Source: Oscillospiraceae bacterium (GTDB taxonomy: Bacteria > Bacillota > Clostridia > Oscillospirales > Oscillospiraceae). From it: DNA of 17,368 nt. Position numbers and translations under genes: made by a program. The stretch spans positions 1 through 17,368 of the forward strand of contig JAHHRW010000021.1 in NCBI GenBank assembly GCA_020025575.1. Reading direction: 5' to 3'. The notes below the pieces were generated by a model, which ran no database searches, was not told the origin of the DNA, and worked only from the letters and a program-made list of their open reading frames with translations. This document shows, one piece after another, positions 6,835 to 14,417 of this stretch; the stretch's first letter is position 1; every line of letters starts with the position of its first letter.

Positions 6835-6869
6835 ACAGCACCGCCCCAATCCCGGGGCGGTGCTGTTTC
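6835..6869 (+). terminator. intrinsic terminator after jag
   Basis: Perfect 13-bp stem ACAGCACCGCCCC (6835-6847) / GGGGCGGTGCTGT (6854-6866) with a 6-base loop, followed by a short T run. It closes the rpmH-jag block 7 bases after the stop codon. Confidence 0.8.
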
Positions 6870-6937
6870 ACATTGGCAAATACGCCTGGTGAATCATAAA
6901 ATATAGTCGGTTTATGTACAGTAATAATCTAAAATGG

Positions 6938-6966
6938 TTGACAAAGGCCGGTCATCATTGTATAGT
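6938..6966 (+). promoter_or_regulatory. sigma-A promoter for the acetyltransferase-glmM operon
   Basis: Consensus -35 TTGACA (6938-6943), 17-base spacer, -10 TATAGT (6961-6966). The predicted start is near 6973, leaving a leader of about 48 bases before the TTG at 7021. Confidence 0.85.
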
Positions 6967-7020
6967 GTACGAACGAAGAAACAATTCCGAATCTTGCGTA
7001 AATGAAAGGAAGGGAATCTT

Positions 7021-7683
7021 TTGTTAAAGACCACACAGCTTTTTGATTTGACACATTCTGCGGCAGGTGCATATCTTGCCCAGTACGAATATCCCTGGCA
7101 GGCGCTGAAGGGGATCAAGGATATGATTCTTGCATTGGCGGCGAATCTAGGGGAAGATTATATAGAGGTATCCCCTCAGGTATGGGTACATAAAACCGCA
7201 TCCGTAGCACCCACCGCATTTCTGGGTGCCCCCTGCATCATCGGTGCCAATACCGAGGTGCGCCACTGCGCCTTCATTCGGGGCAGTGCCCTGGTGGGAG
7301 AAAACTGCGTTGTGGGAAACAGCGTGGAGCTAAAAAATGCAATTTTGTTTGATAACGTTCAGGTGCCCCACTTTAACTATGTGGGTGACAGCATTCTGGG
7401 TTATAAGTCCCACATGGGTGCCGGTTCTGTCACCTCTAATGTGAAGTCTGACAAGACTCTGGTTGTGGTGAAGGACGGGCAGGAATGTATGGAAACCGGG
7501 GTAAAAAAATTCGGTGCCATGCTGGGTGACTTCGTGGAAGTTGGGTGCAACAGCGTCCTGAACCCCGGCACCGTCATTGGAAGAAACAGCAACATCTACC
7601 CCACCAGCTGTGTCCGCGGCGTAGTTGCCGAGGGGAGCATCTGGAAAACCGGCGGTATCGTAGTGAAAAAGGAGCAAAGATAA
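7021..7683 (+). CDS. GlmU-like left-handed beta-helix acetyltransferase (no uridylyltransferase domain)
   Basis: Probable glucosamine-1-phosphate N-acetyltransferase acting after GlmM; the activity is inferred. The 220-residue protein has an N-terminal helical part (1-48) and then hexapeptide-repeat turns of a left-handed beta-helix (about 49-217). Compared with my recollection of the E. coli GlmU acetyltransferase site, R87, K105, H117 (catalytic base), Y120 and N140 occupy the positions of R333, K351, H363, Y366 and N386 with identical spacing; the residue equivalent to N377 is H131. There is no nucleotidyltransferase domain and no pyrophosphorylase signature. The start is TTG 7021 with AAAGGAAGG about 7 bases upstream. 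The stop overlaps the glmM ATG (TAATG). Such proteins are often annotated loosely as UDP-GlcNAc pyrophosphorylase; another acyl-acceptor is possible. Confidence 0.75.
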   Translation: MLKTTQLFDLTHSAAGAYLAQYEYPWQALKGIKDMILALAANLGEDYIEVSPQVWVHKTASVAPTAFLGAPCIIGANTEVRHCAFIRGSALVGENCVVGNSVELKNAILFDNVQVPHFNYVGDSILGYKSHMGAGSVTSNVKSDKTLVVVKDGQECMETGVKKFGAMLGDFVEVGCNSVLNPGTVIGRNSNIYPTSCVRGVVAEGSIWKTGGIVVKKEQR

Positions 7684-9074
7684 TGGGTAAATATTTTGGT
7701 ACAGACGGATTCCGTGGTGAGGCAAACCGCAATCTGACGGCAGAGCATGCACATAAGGTCGGTCGTTTTCTGGGATGGTATTATGGTCAGATGAAACGCT
7801 GGTCCGGCTCTGAGGAACCTGCAAAAATCGTCATCGGCAAGGATACCCGTCGTTCCAGCTATATGTTTGAGTATGCGCTGGTGGCAGGTCTGGTGGAAAG
7901 CGGTGCAGATGCCTATTTGCTCCATGTGACCACCACCCCTTCGGTTGCCCATGTGGTTCGCACCGATGATTTCGACTGCGGTATTATGATCTCTGCCAGC
8001 CATAATCCCTACTATGATAACGGCATCAAGCTCATCAACGGCAACGGTGAGAAGATGGAGGAATCTGTGATTTCTCTGATCGAGGCTTATATCGATGGGG
8101 AGCTTTACTGCTTCGACCGCAAGTGGGAGGAACTTCCCCTTGCCAAGCGTGACCGAATCGGCAGAACCGTTGACTATGTTGCCGGAAGAAACCGCTATAT
8201 CGGCTACCTGATTTCTCTGGGACTGTACTCCTTTAAGAATATGAAGGTGGGTCTGGACTGTGCCAACGGTTCCTCTTGGAATATCGCAAAGAGCGTTTTT
8301 GATGCGCTGGGTGCCAAGACCTATGTCATCAACGCAGAGCCCGATGGCTATAACATCAACAACAATGCAGGTTCTACCCATATCGAGGTACTGCAGAAGT
8401 TCGTTCTGGAGAACGGTCTGGATGTGGGCTTTGCCTATGACGGCGACGCCGACCGCTGTCTGTGTGTGGACGAAAAGGGGCAGGTGGTCACCGGCGATCA
8501 CATCCTGTATATCTGCGGCCGCCACATGAAGGAGCAGGGCAAACTGCTCAATAACACCGTAGTCACCACCGTCATGTCCAATTTCGGCCTGTATAAGGCT
8601 TTTGACGAGCTGGGCATTGACTATGCCAAGACCGCTGTGGGCGATAAGTATGTCTATGAGTATATGATGAAGAACGGATGCCGTCTGGGCGGTGAACAGT
8701 CCGGCCATATCATTTTCTCGAAACATGCATCCACCGGTGACGGTATCCTCACCAGCCTGAAGATCATGGAAGTGATGATGGCCAAGAAAAAGACCCTGAG
8801 CCAGCTCCATGAGAATCTGGTGATCTACCCCCAGGTGCTGAAGAATGTTCGTGTTCGCGATAAAGCGATTGCCCAGGCCGATCCGGATGTACAGCTGGCT
8901 GTTGAGCGTGTTGCTCAGGAGCTGGGCGATACCGGACGAATCCTGGTTCGGGAATCCGGTACAGAGCCGGTGGTTCGTGTCATGGTAGAGGCTCCCAGCC
9001 ATGAAATCTGCCAGCGATTTGTGGATGAGGTGGTGCAGACCATCCATCGAAAGGGCCATGTGGCCGAAAAATAA
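7683..9074 (+). CDS. glmM: phosphoglucosamine mutase
   Basis: GlmM interconverts glucosamine-6-phosphate and glucosamine-1-phosphate in the cytosolic route to UDP-GlcNAc for peptidoglycan. The 463-residue protein starts MGKYFGTDGFRGEANRNLT. It carries the phosphoserine loop MISASHNPYYDNGIK with S106, the Mg-binding loop YDGDADR (253-259), the sugar-binding loop GGEQSGHIIF, and the phosphate-binding loop RESGTEPVVRVMVEA near the C-terminus. GGEQSGH with these other motifs supports GlmM over phosphomannomutase. It is slightly longer than the usual 445-450 residues. AAGGAG lies inside the end of the upstream gene and the ATG overlaps that gene's stop, so the acetyltransferase and GlmM are probably made in fixed ratio. 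A terminator follows at once. Confidence 0.93.
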   Translation: MGKYFGTDGFRGEANRNLTAEHAHKVGRFLGWYYGQMKRWSGSEEPAKIVIGKDTRRSSYMFEYALVAGLVESGADAYLLHVTTTPSVAHVVRTDDFDCGIMISASHNPYYDNGIKLINGNGEKMEESVISLIEAYIDGELYCFDRKWEELPLAKRDRIGRTVDYVAGRNRYIGYLISLGLYSFKNMKVGLDCANGSSWNIAKSVFDALGAKTYVINAEPDGYNINNNAGSTHIEVLQKFVLENGLDVGFAYDGDADRCLCVDEKGQVVTGDHILYICGRHMKEQGKLLNNTVVTTVMSNFGLYKAFDELGIDYAKTAVGDKYVYEYMMKNGCRLGGEQSGHIIFSKHASTGDGILTSLKIMEVMMAKKKTLSQLHENLVIYPQVLKNVRVRDKAIAQADPDVQLAVERVAQELGDTGRILVRESGTEPVVRVMVEAPSHEICQRFVDEVVQTIHRKGHVAEK

Positions 9075-9080
9075 TTGTGA

Positions 9081-9112
9081 AAACGCCGTTCCGACTGGAA
9101 CGGCGTTTTTTT
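9081..9112 (+). terminator. intrinsic terminator after glmM
   Basis: Stem AAACGCCGTTCC (9081-9092) / GGAACGGCGTTT (9097-9108), perfect 12 bp with loop GACT, merging into an uninterrupted T run to 9112. Classic form. Confidence 0.93.
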
Positions 9113-9228
9113 CTGCCCCAGAAACCGCGCCAAAATGCAAAATATGCATTTTTATGTATTTTGCTACAATATATATCGATATAAACATACTTTTTAACCG
9201 AGTTTTGTTTATTTTGACGGAATTATAG
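9113..9228. other. AT-rich intergenic stretch upstream of the rnf promoter
   Basis: No coding sequence is supported here. It contains an inverted repeat AAAATGCA / TGCATTTT separated by a few A/T bases (about 9132-9152), a 10-base palindrome ATATCGATAT (about 9173-9182), and an extended -10-like TGCTACAAT (9162-9170) that shares TGCTACAATATAT with the promoter at 1022. It lies immediately upstream of the main rnf promoter, so operator sites or a second promoter are possible, but none matches a regulator I can name. Confidence 0.4.
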
Positions 9229-9257
9229 TGGACAAAAGCAACAAACTGCGCTATGAT
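9229..9257 (+). promoter_or_regulatory. probable sigma-A promoter for the rnf operon
   Basis: -35 TGGACA (9229-9234), 17-base spacer, -10 TATGAT (9252-9257). The predicted start is near 9264, about 56 bases before the rnfC ATG. An upstream extended -10 at 9162-9170 may be a second, weaker promoter. No clear Rex operator overlaps it. Confidence 0.65.
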
Positions 9258-9319
9258 AGAAATATCACATTGCCGCAGGCAAAATACGCGGAAAAATTAT
9301 CATAAGAGGTGATCGACCT

Positions 9320-10681
9320 ATGGCATTTTCCTTCTTCGGTGGTATTCACCCCAAGGAAAATAAGTTCTACGCCGAGGAGTGCAGCGTGCAGACCTTCCCA
9401 GAACCAGATTTGCTGGTGATTCCCATGGTTCAGCACATCGGTGCTCCTTGCAAACCTCTGGTCAAAAAGGGTGACCTGGTGACCATGGGACAGAAAATTG
9501 GTGACAATCAGGGGATGTGCGTCCCGGTTCACGCATCCGTATCCGGCAAGGTCAAGGCTGTGGAAATGCGTCCGCACACCAATGGCACCACTGTAATGAG
9601 CGTTGTCATTGAAAATGACCATCTGGACACCCTATGTCCCGACATTCAAAAGCGCACCCAGCAGCAGGTGGATGCATTGACTCCGGAAGAGCTTATGGAC
9701 ATCATTCGCGAGGCGGGTGTCGTCGGTATGGGCGGTGCCAGTTTCCCCACCCATGTAAAGCTCAGCTCCGGAATCGGCAAGGTGGATACCATCATTATCA
9801 ACCTGTCTGAGTGTGAGCCCTACATCACCGCCGATGACCGTCTGGCGCAGGAGTATGCACCCGAGATGCTCAGCGGCATCAAGATCCTTATGAAGATCCT
9901 GGGTCTTCAGGAAGCACATATCGGCATGGAAGACAACAAGCCTGCTGCTGCCAAGGTGCTCCGGCAGAATATCGACCCCGCATCTGGCATCAAGCTGGAT
10001 ATCCTGCCCTGCAAGTACCCCCAGGGTGCTGAAAAGCAGCTGATCTATGCCATCACAAAACGGGAAGTCCCCTCTGGCGGACTGCCCGCTGCCGTGGCCT
10101 GCGCCGTGTTTAACGCAGCCACCTGTAAGGCCATTCACGATGCTGTGTATGATGGTATGCCCCTGATTCGCAGAATCGTCACCGTATCCGGCGATATTGT
10201 CATGGAGCCCAAGAACCTGATGGTTCCCGTGGGTACTTCCTTCAATGATCTGCTGGAGGCCTGCGGTCACGCAGAATATCCCTATAAAGTGCTGTCCGGC
10301 GGCCCCATGATGGGCGCGGCTCAGTACGATTTGGCAGTGCCTGTCATTAAGGCATGCAATGCCATCACCATTCTGGGTCATAAAAATCAATTCGCTGTGG
10401 ATAAGCCCCACTGCATTCGCTGCGGCAAGTGCATCGATGTATGTCCCATGCATCTGATGCCCCTGATGATGTATCAGGCGGAGCGTCACCGCGATCTGGA
10501 TGAGATGAAAAAGCAGAATATCATGGACTGCATCGAGTGCGGCAGCTGCGCATACACCTGTCCGGCTACCATTCCTCTGGTTCTGTCCTTCCGTTCTGCA
10601 AAGCACAGAATCCGTGATGCCATGCCCCCCAAGCCCGCTGCACCCAAGCCCGAGCCTGTTAAGGCCGGAGAAAATAAGTAA
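9320..10681 (+). CDS. rnfC: Rnf complex subunit RnfC
   Basis: RnfC is the peripheral cytoplasmic subunit of the ferredoxin:NAD+ oxidoreductase that handles NAD(H) and passes electrons through two [4Fe-4S] clusters. The 453-residue product starts with the RnfC N-terminal barrel (FGGIHPKENKFYAEE) and a biotinyl-lipoyl-like segment (VKKGDLVTMGQKIGD, VHASVSGKV). It has the Gly-rich flavin/NADH region GVVGMGGASFPTHVK (133-147) and NLSECEPYITADDR. The two ferredoxin motifs are CIRCGKCIDVCP (C365, C368, C371, C375) and CIECGSCAYTCP (C404, C407, C410, C414). The tail is short and Pro/Lys-rich, without the long C-terminal extension of many proteobacterial RnfC. AGAGGTGAT precedes the ATG. First gene of rnfCDGEAB. 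Confidence 0.96.
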   Translation: MAFSFFGGIHPKENKFYAEECSVQTFPEPDLLVIPMVQHIGAPCKPLVKKGDLVTMGQKIGDNQGMCVPVHASVSGKVKAVEMRPHTNGTTVMSVVIENDHLDTLCPDIQKRTQQQVDALTPEELMDIIREAGVVGMGGASFPTHVKLSSGIGKVDTIIINLSECEPYITADDRLAQEYAPEMLSGIKILMKILGLQEAHIGMEDNKPAAAKVLRQNIDPASGIKLDILPCKYPQGAEKQLIYAITKREVPSGGLPAAVACAVFNAATCKAIHDAVYDGMPLIRRIVTVSGDIVMEPKNLMVPVGTSFNDLLEACGHAEYPYKVLSGGPMMGAAQYDLAVPVIKACNAITILGHKNQFAVDKPHCIRCGKCIDVCPMHLMPLMMYQAERHRDLDEMKKQNIMDCIECGSCAYTCPATIPLVLSFRSAKHRIRDAMPPKPAAPKPEPVKAGENK

Positions 10682-10686
10682 GGAGG
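10681..10686 (+). promoter_or_regulatory. ribosome binding site that decides the rnfD TTG start
   Basis: AGGAGG begins on the last base of the rnfC stop codon. It is 9 bases from TTG 10696 but 18 bases from the in-frame ATG 10705, so the TTG is the better start. Confidence 0.65.
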
Positions 10687-10695
10687 CGGAATCCA

Positions 10696-11694
10696 TTGGC
10701 ACAGATGAAATATTTTTATGAGCTGACGATTTCCAGCTCTCCCCACGCCCATTCCCCCATTACCACCCGTACCATTATGCGTGATGTTCTCATTGCGCTG
10801 CTGCCTGCACTGGCAGGTTCCGTATATTTCTTTGGACTGCGTGCCCTGATGGTCACCATGATTTCCGCTGCATCTGCCATGTTCTTTGAGTGGATTTACC
10901 GGAAACTCATGAAACTGGACTCCACAGCCTATGATCTGTCTGCTGTGGTCACCGGTGTGCTGCTGGCATTTGTATGTCCCCCCACCATTCCCTATTGGTG
11001 TATTATCATTGGTGATTTCTTCGCCATCATCGTGGTCAAGCAGCTCTTCGGCGGCATCGGCCAGAACTTTGTGAACCCGGCTCTGGCTGGCAGAGCATTC
11101 ATGTTCAGCTGGCCCGTGTTTATGAGCACCTGGGTCAAGGTGGGCTTAGACAATGCAGCCGGTGTGTTCTCTACTGTGGATGCTGTTACAGCAGCTACCC
11201 CCCTGGCATCCATGCATCAGGGCCAAATGCCCGAGGCATCCATTCTGGATATGTTCCTGGGCAACATCGGCGGCAGCATCGGTGAGACCTCTGTCCTGCT
11301 GCTGCTCATTGGCTTTGCATATCTGCTGGTGCGCAAGGTCATTACCGTTCGGATTCCCCTGTCCTACATCGGAACCGTGGCTGTGATTGCATTTTTGTTC
11401 CCCCAGGGCAACGAGCGTTTTGCATGGATGGCAGCGCAGCTGTTCTCCGGCGGATTGTTCCTGGGTGCCATCTTCATGGCTACCGACTATGTCACCAGCC
11501 CTGTTACCAAGCTGGGACAGATCATCTTCGGCATTGGCTGCGGCGTACTGACCATGCTGATCCGCTACTTCGGCGGCTATAACGAGGGTGTTTCCTATGC
11601 AATTCTGGTGATGAATGCCTGTGTTGTACTTCTGGACAAGATCGGCCGTCCCCAAAAGTTCGGCGCACCCAAGAAGGAGGCTGCCAAATCATGA
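10696..11694 (+). CDS. rnfD: Rnf complex subunit RnfD
   Basis: RnfD is a polytopic membrane subunit carrying a covalently bound FMN in the Rnf electron path and ion channel. The 332-residue sequence has the typical opening SSSPHAHSPITTRTIMRDVL, about eight to ten hydrophobic helices, the conserved GGIGQNFVNPALAGRAF (119-135), and the flavinylation motif VTAATPLA with T168 as the expected FMN threonine (the usual form is S/T-G-A-T; here T-A-A-T). ATDYVTSP, conserved in NqrB/RnfD, is present near residue 263. TTG 10696 was preferred over ATG 10705 because of the ribosome binding site position. It overlaps rnfG by ATGA. Flavin attachment requires an ApbE transferase, which is not in this window. 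Confidence 0.95.
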   Translation: MAQMKYFYELTISSSPHAHSPITTRTIMRDVLIALLPALAGSVYFFGLRALMVTMISAASAMFFEWIYRKLMKLDSTAYDLSAVVTGVLLAFVCPPTIPYWCIIIGDFFAIIVVKQLFGGIGQNFVNPALAGRAFMFSWPVFMSTWVKVGLDNAAGVFSTVDAVTAATPLASMHQGQMPEASILDMFLGNIGGSIGETSVLLLLIGFAYLLVRKVITVRIPLSYIGTVAVIAFLFPQGNERFAWMAAQLFSGGLFLGAIFMATDYVTSPVTKLGQIIFGIGCGVLTMLIRYFGGYNEGVSYAILVMNACVVLLDKIGRPQKFGAPKKEAAKS

Positions 11695-12248
11695 AAACAG
11701 AATCCACATTCAAGTATGTGCTCAGACTTAGCCTGACACTGCTGATTATTACCGGCGTGGTGGCAGGTCTGCTGGCTGGCGTCAACGCCATTACAGCACC
11801 CCGCATTGCCGCTGCAAAAGCAGAAAAAACCACCAAGGCCCTGTCTGCGGTCATTCCTGACGCAGATACCGCCAAGCAGATGGAGGGATTCTCCGACGAA
11901 TCCGGCATTGTCACAGCGGTTTATACTTCTGACTCTGCCTATGCCGTTCAGGTTGCCCCCAACGGCTTTGATAACGCCATCACCATGATGGTTGGCGTGG
12001 ACAAAGAGGGCAAGGTTCTGGGAATCTCTGTCATTTCCCATACAGAAACCGCAGGCCTCGGTGCAGTTGCTGCAGCGCAAAATGCCAAGGGCGAAGCCTT
12101 CCGCGGCCAGTTCGTGGGCCAGGGCGGTCAATTGGCAGTGACCAAGGATGGCGGTACCATCGATGCACTGACCGGTGCAACCATCACATCCCGTGCAGTG
12201 ACCACCGGCGTCAATGCAGCCATTGCCTGTGTTGCAAATCTGGGTTAA
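11691..12248 (+). CDS. rnfG: Rnf complex subunit RnfG
   Basis: RnfG is an FMN-bearing subunit with one N-terminal membrane anchor and an extracytoplasmic FMN-binding domain. The 185-residue product has an anchor at about 11-33 (LRLSLTLLIITGVVAGLLAG) and then the FMN-binding domain, with SHTETAGLGA (117-126) and the flavinylation motif DALTGATITS (158-167). T164, the Thr closing T-G-A-T, is the expected covalent FMN site. The ATG overlaps the rnfD stop and shares its coupling. Length is usual for clostridial RnfG. Confidence 0.95.
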   Translation: MKTESTFKYVLRLSLTLLIITGVVAGLLAGVNAITAPRIAAAKAEKTTKALSAVIPDADTAKQMEGFSDESGIVTAVYTSDSAYAVQVAPNGFDNAITMMVGVDKEGKVLGISVISHTETAGLGAVAAAQNAKGEAFRGQFVGQGGQLAVTKDGGTIDALTGATITSRAVTTGVNAAIACVANLG

Positions 12249-12263
12249 GGAGGCAGCATCGTT

Positions 12264-12911
12264 ATGAATTTCAAGAAACAATTTCATGAAGGTCTTCTGA
12301 CCAAGAACCCGGTTCTGGTGCAGCTGCTGGGCATGTGCTCGGTTCTGGCCATTACCACCAGCCTGTTCAACGGCATCGGCATGGGACTTTCCGTTACCAT
12401 CATTCTGATTTGCTCCAATGTGCTGATCTCTGCCCTGCGTAAGGTGATTCCCAGCCAGATCCGCATTGCGGCCTACATTGTCATTATTGCAGGCTTTGTT
12501 ACCATCGTTGACCTGATGCTGCAGGCATTTGTCCCGGCCCTTTCCGAAAGCCTGGGCGTGTTTATCCCTCTGATCGTTGTAAACTGTATCATTCTGGGCC
12601 GTGCAGAGGCATTTGCTTCCAAAAACGGTGTGCTGGCCTCTGCTGTGGATGGCCTGTGCCAGGGCATTGGATACACCGTGGCCCTGTGCCTCATGTGCAT
12701 CATCCGTGAGCTGCTGGGTGCCGGCACCTTCGGCGGCGGTATCCTGAACGGCGGAGAAGGCATCCGCATCATTTCGGAAGGCATCCCCGCTATGCACATG
12801 GTCATGCCTGTGGGCGGATTTTTGACACTGGGCTTTGTGATTGCCGGTTCTCAGTGGCTCATGAAGCGTATGGAGCAAAAGAAGAAGGAAAAGGAGGCAG
12901 CTGAGGTATGA
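12264..12911 (+). CDS. rnfE: Rnf complex subunit RnfE
   Basis: RnfE is a six-helix membrane subunit homologous to NqrD; with RnfA it forms an inverted pair that holds an intramembrane iron-sulfur centre. The 215-residue protein begins NFKKQFHEGLLTKNPVLVQLLG as in the family and keeps the two cluster cysteines in their usual sites, C25 (LLGMCSVLA) and C108 (IPLIVVNCIILGR). The C-terminal tail is charged (EQKKKEKEAAEV) and cytosolic. AAGGAGG precedes ATG 12264. The gene lies 15 bases after rnfG and overlaps rnfA by ATGA. Confidence 0.95.
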   Translation: MNFKKQFHEGLLTKNPVLVQLLGMCSVLAITTSLFNGIGMGLSVTIILICSNVLISALRKVIPSQIRIAAYIVIIAGFVTIVDLMLQAFVPALSESLGVFIPLIVVNCIILGRAEAFASKNGVLASAVDGLCQGIGYTVALCLMCIIRELLGAGTFGGGILNGGEGIRIISEGIPAMHMVMPVGGFLTLGFVIAGSQWLMKRMEQKKKEKEAAEV

Positions 12912-13501
12912 GTGCATATGTACAGAGCTTGCTGGGCATCCTTTTGTCTGCAATTTTAACCGAGAACTTCATTCTGGTGAAGTTCTATGGCATCTGCCCC
13001 TTTATGGGCGTTTCCAAGAAAACCGATACTGCCATCGGTATGGGCATGGCTGTTACCTTCGTTATGGCCATTGCATCTGCCGCTACCTGGGCGGTCAACA
13101 ACTACATTCTGGTTCCGCTGAATCTGCAGTATATGCAGACAGTGGCATTCATTCTGGTCATTGCATCCATCGTTCAGGTGGTCGAAATGTTCCTGAAGAA
13201 GGCAATCCCCAGCCTGTATCAGGCACTGGGTATTTACCTGCCGCTCATTACCACCAACTGTGCCGTTCTGGGCGCAGCTCTGGTGAATGTGCAGAAGGAC
13301 TACGATTTCCTGCAGAGCGTGGTGTTTGGCACCTGCGGCGGTCTGGGTTTCACACTGGCAATCGTGCTGTTTGCCTCTGTTCGTGAGCGTGCAGACAAGT
13401 CCAGCTGCCCCGAGAGCTTCAAGGGCTTCCCCATTGCGCTGATTTCCGCTGGTTTGCTGGCCCTGTCGTTTATGGGCTTCTCCGGCCTGAAGATTTTCTA
13501 A
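12908..13501 (+). CDS. rnfA: Rnf complex subunit RnfA
   Basis: RnfA is the partner of RnfE (NqrE homolog), a six-helix protein completing the intramembrane iron-sulfur site. The 197-residue sequence shows LTENFILVKFYGICPFMGVSKK with C30, and LPLITTNCAVLGAAL with C118, matching the conserved cysteines. GTCGGLGFTLAIVLFASVRER and the terminal FSGLKIF motif are typical. The ATG overlaps the rnfE stop. Fifth gene in the operon. Confidence 0.96.
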   Translation: MSAYVQSLLGILLSAILTENFILVKFYGICPFMGVSKKTDTAIGMGMAVTFVMAIASAATWAVNNYILVPLNLQYMQTVAFILVIASIVQVVEMFLKKAIPSLYQALGIYLPLITTNCAVLGAALVNVQKDYDFLQSVVFGTCGGLGFTLAIVLFASVRERADKSSCPESFKGFPIALISAGLLALSFMGFSGLKIF

Positions 13502-13514
13502 GGAGGGCGGAAAA

Positions 13515-14375
13515 ATGGAAATTTTGATTGCAATTGGAATTTTGGGTGGACTGGGACTGGCCTTTGGCCTGGTTCTGGCGATCGCATCCAAGGTGTTTTA
13601 TGTGGAAACCGATCCCCGTCTGGATCAGCTGAATGAATGTCTGCCTGGTGCCAACTGCGGCGGCTGCGGCTATGCCGGCTGCGGCGGCTATGCAGAGGCT
13701 GTGCTGAAGGGTGAGGCACCCATCGGCAAATGCTCTTCCGGCGGCAATGAGTGCGCTGAGAGAATGGCCGAAATCATGGGCGCAAAGGTGGAAAAGGTGG
13801 AGCGCAAGGTGGCACTGGTTCGCTGCTCTGGCGCAAAGCATTTTGACGAAAACGGCGTTCAGACTGCCGGAGCCAAGATGAAGGGCCCCTATGAAGGCAT
13901 CGAAGACTGTCTGGCAGCATCTAAGGTCGCCGGACGTGGCCCTCTGGCCTGTAAATTTGGCTGTCTGGGCTTTGGCAACTGTGTGGCTGCCTGTAAGTAT
14001 GACGCACTGAAAATCGTAGACGGTGTGGCAAAGGTCGATCAGGAGAAGTGTGTGGGCTGTATGGCCTGTGCTGCGGAATGTCCCCGTGGACTGATTGTGC
14101 CTATGGAATACGGCAAGGATGTGATCATCGCCTGTGCATCCAACGCAAAGGGCGCTGTTACCACCCGTGCTTGTTCTGCCGGCTGTATCGGCTGCGGCCT
14201 GTGCGCAAAAATCTGCCCTCAGGGCGCAATCAAGGTCGATGGCAACCTTGCTACCATCGATTATAGCAAGTGTGTGTCCTGCGGCCTGTGTGCAACGGTA
14301 TGTCCCAAGCACCTGATTGCAGATGCAAAGATTCGCAACGACGAAGACCCCATTCCCGCGGCCAATAAAAATTAA
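13515..14375 (+). CDS. rnfB: Rnf complex subunit RnfB (ferredoxin-side electron input)
   Basis: RnfB accepts electrons from reduced ferredoxin. The 286-residue protein has an N-terminal membrane helix (2-28), then a cluster motif C42, C48, C51, C56 with C73 (ECLPGANCGGCGYAGC), followed by four Cys-rich segments: CKFGCLGFGNCVAAC (146-160), CVGCMACAAECP (179-190), CSAGCIGCGLCAKICP (220-235) and CVSCGLCATVCP (253-264). The last three resemble bacterial ferredoxin [4Fe-4S] sites. AGGAGGGCGG precedes ATG 13515. It is somewhat shorter than RnfB of Acetobacterium as I recall it. It is the last gene of the operon and is followed by a bidirectional terminator. Confidence 0.95.
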   Translation: MEILIAIGILGGLGLAFGLVLAIASKVFYVETDPRLDQLNECLPGANCGGCGYAGCGGYAEAVLKGEAPIGKCSSGGNECAERMAEIMGAKVEKVERKVALVRCSGAKHFDENGVQTAGAKMKGPYEGIEDCLAASKVAGRGPLACKFGCLGFGNCVAACKYDALKIVDGVAKVDQEKCVGCMACAAECPRGLIVPMEYGKDVIIACASNAKGAVTTRACSAGCIGCGLCAKICPQGAIKVDGNLATIDYSKCVSCGLCATVCPKHLIADAKIRNDEDPIPAANKN

Positions 14376-14417
14376 AAAAATCGCCCATCAGAGCATTCTG
14401 ATGGGCGGATTTTTTTT
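14374..14417. terminator. bidirectional terminator between rnfB and the small minus-strand gene
   Basis: Stem CGCCCATCAGA (14382-14392) / TCTGATGGGCG (14397-14407), perfect 11 bp, loop GCAT. An A run (14374-14380) on the left and a T run (14410-14417) on the right give a U-tract to either strand, so it can end both convergent units. Confidence 0.92.

Noticed and set aside
7596..9188. 530-codon minus-strand open frame antisense to glmM
   Set aside because: It mirrors the strongly conserved glmM frame, has low-complexity His/Gln/Ile-rich content and no ribosome binding site, and crosses the terminator of glmM.
9181..9250. Rex operator upstream of rnf
   Set aside because: No TTGTTAA-N4-TTAACAA-like inverted repeat was found; half matches such as TTTTAACC are not symmetric.
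9632..10702. 356-codon minus-strand open frame antisense to rnfC
   Set aside because: Shadow of rnfC; no ribosome binding site or recognisable domain.
11595..12953. 452-codon minus-strand open frame antisense to rnfD-rnfG-rnfE-rnfA
   Set aside because: It is a compositional shadow (His, Asn, Gly, Cys-rich) spanning four well-supported genes; no family resemblance.
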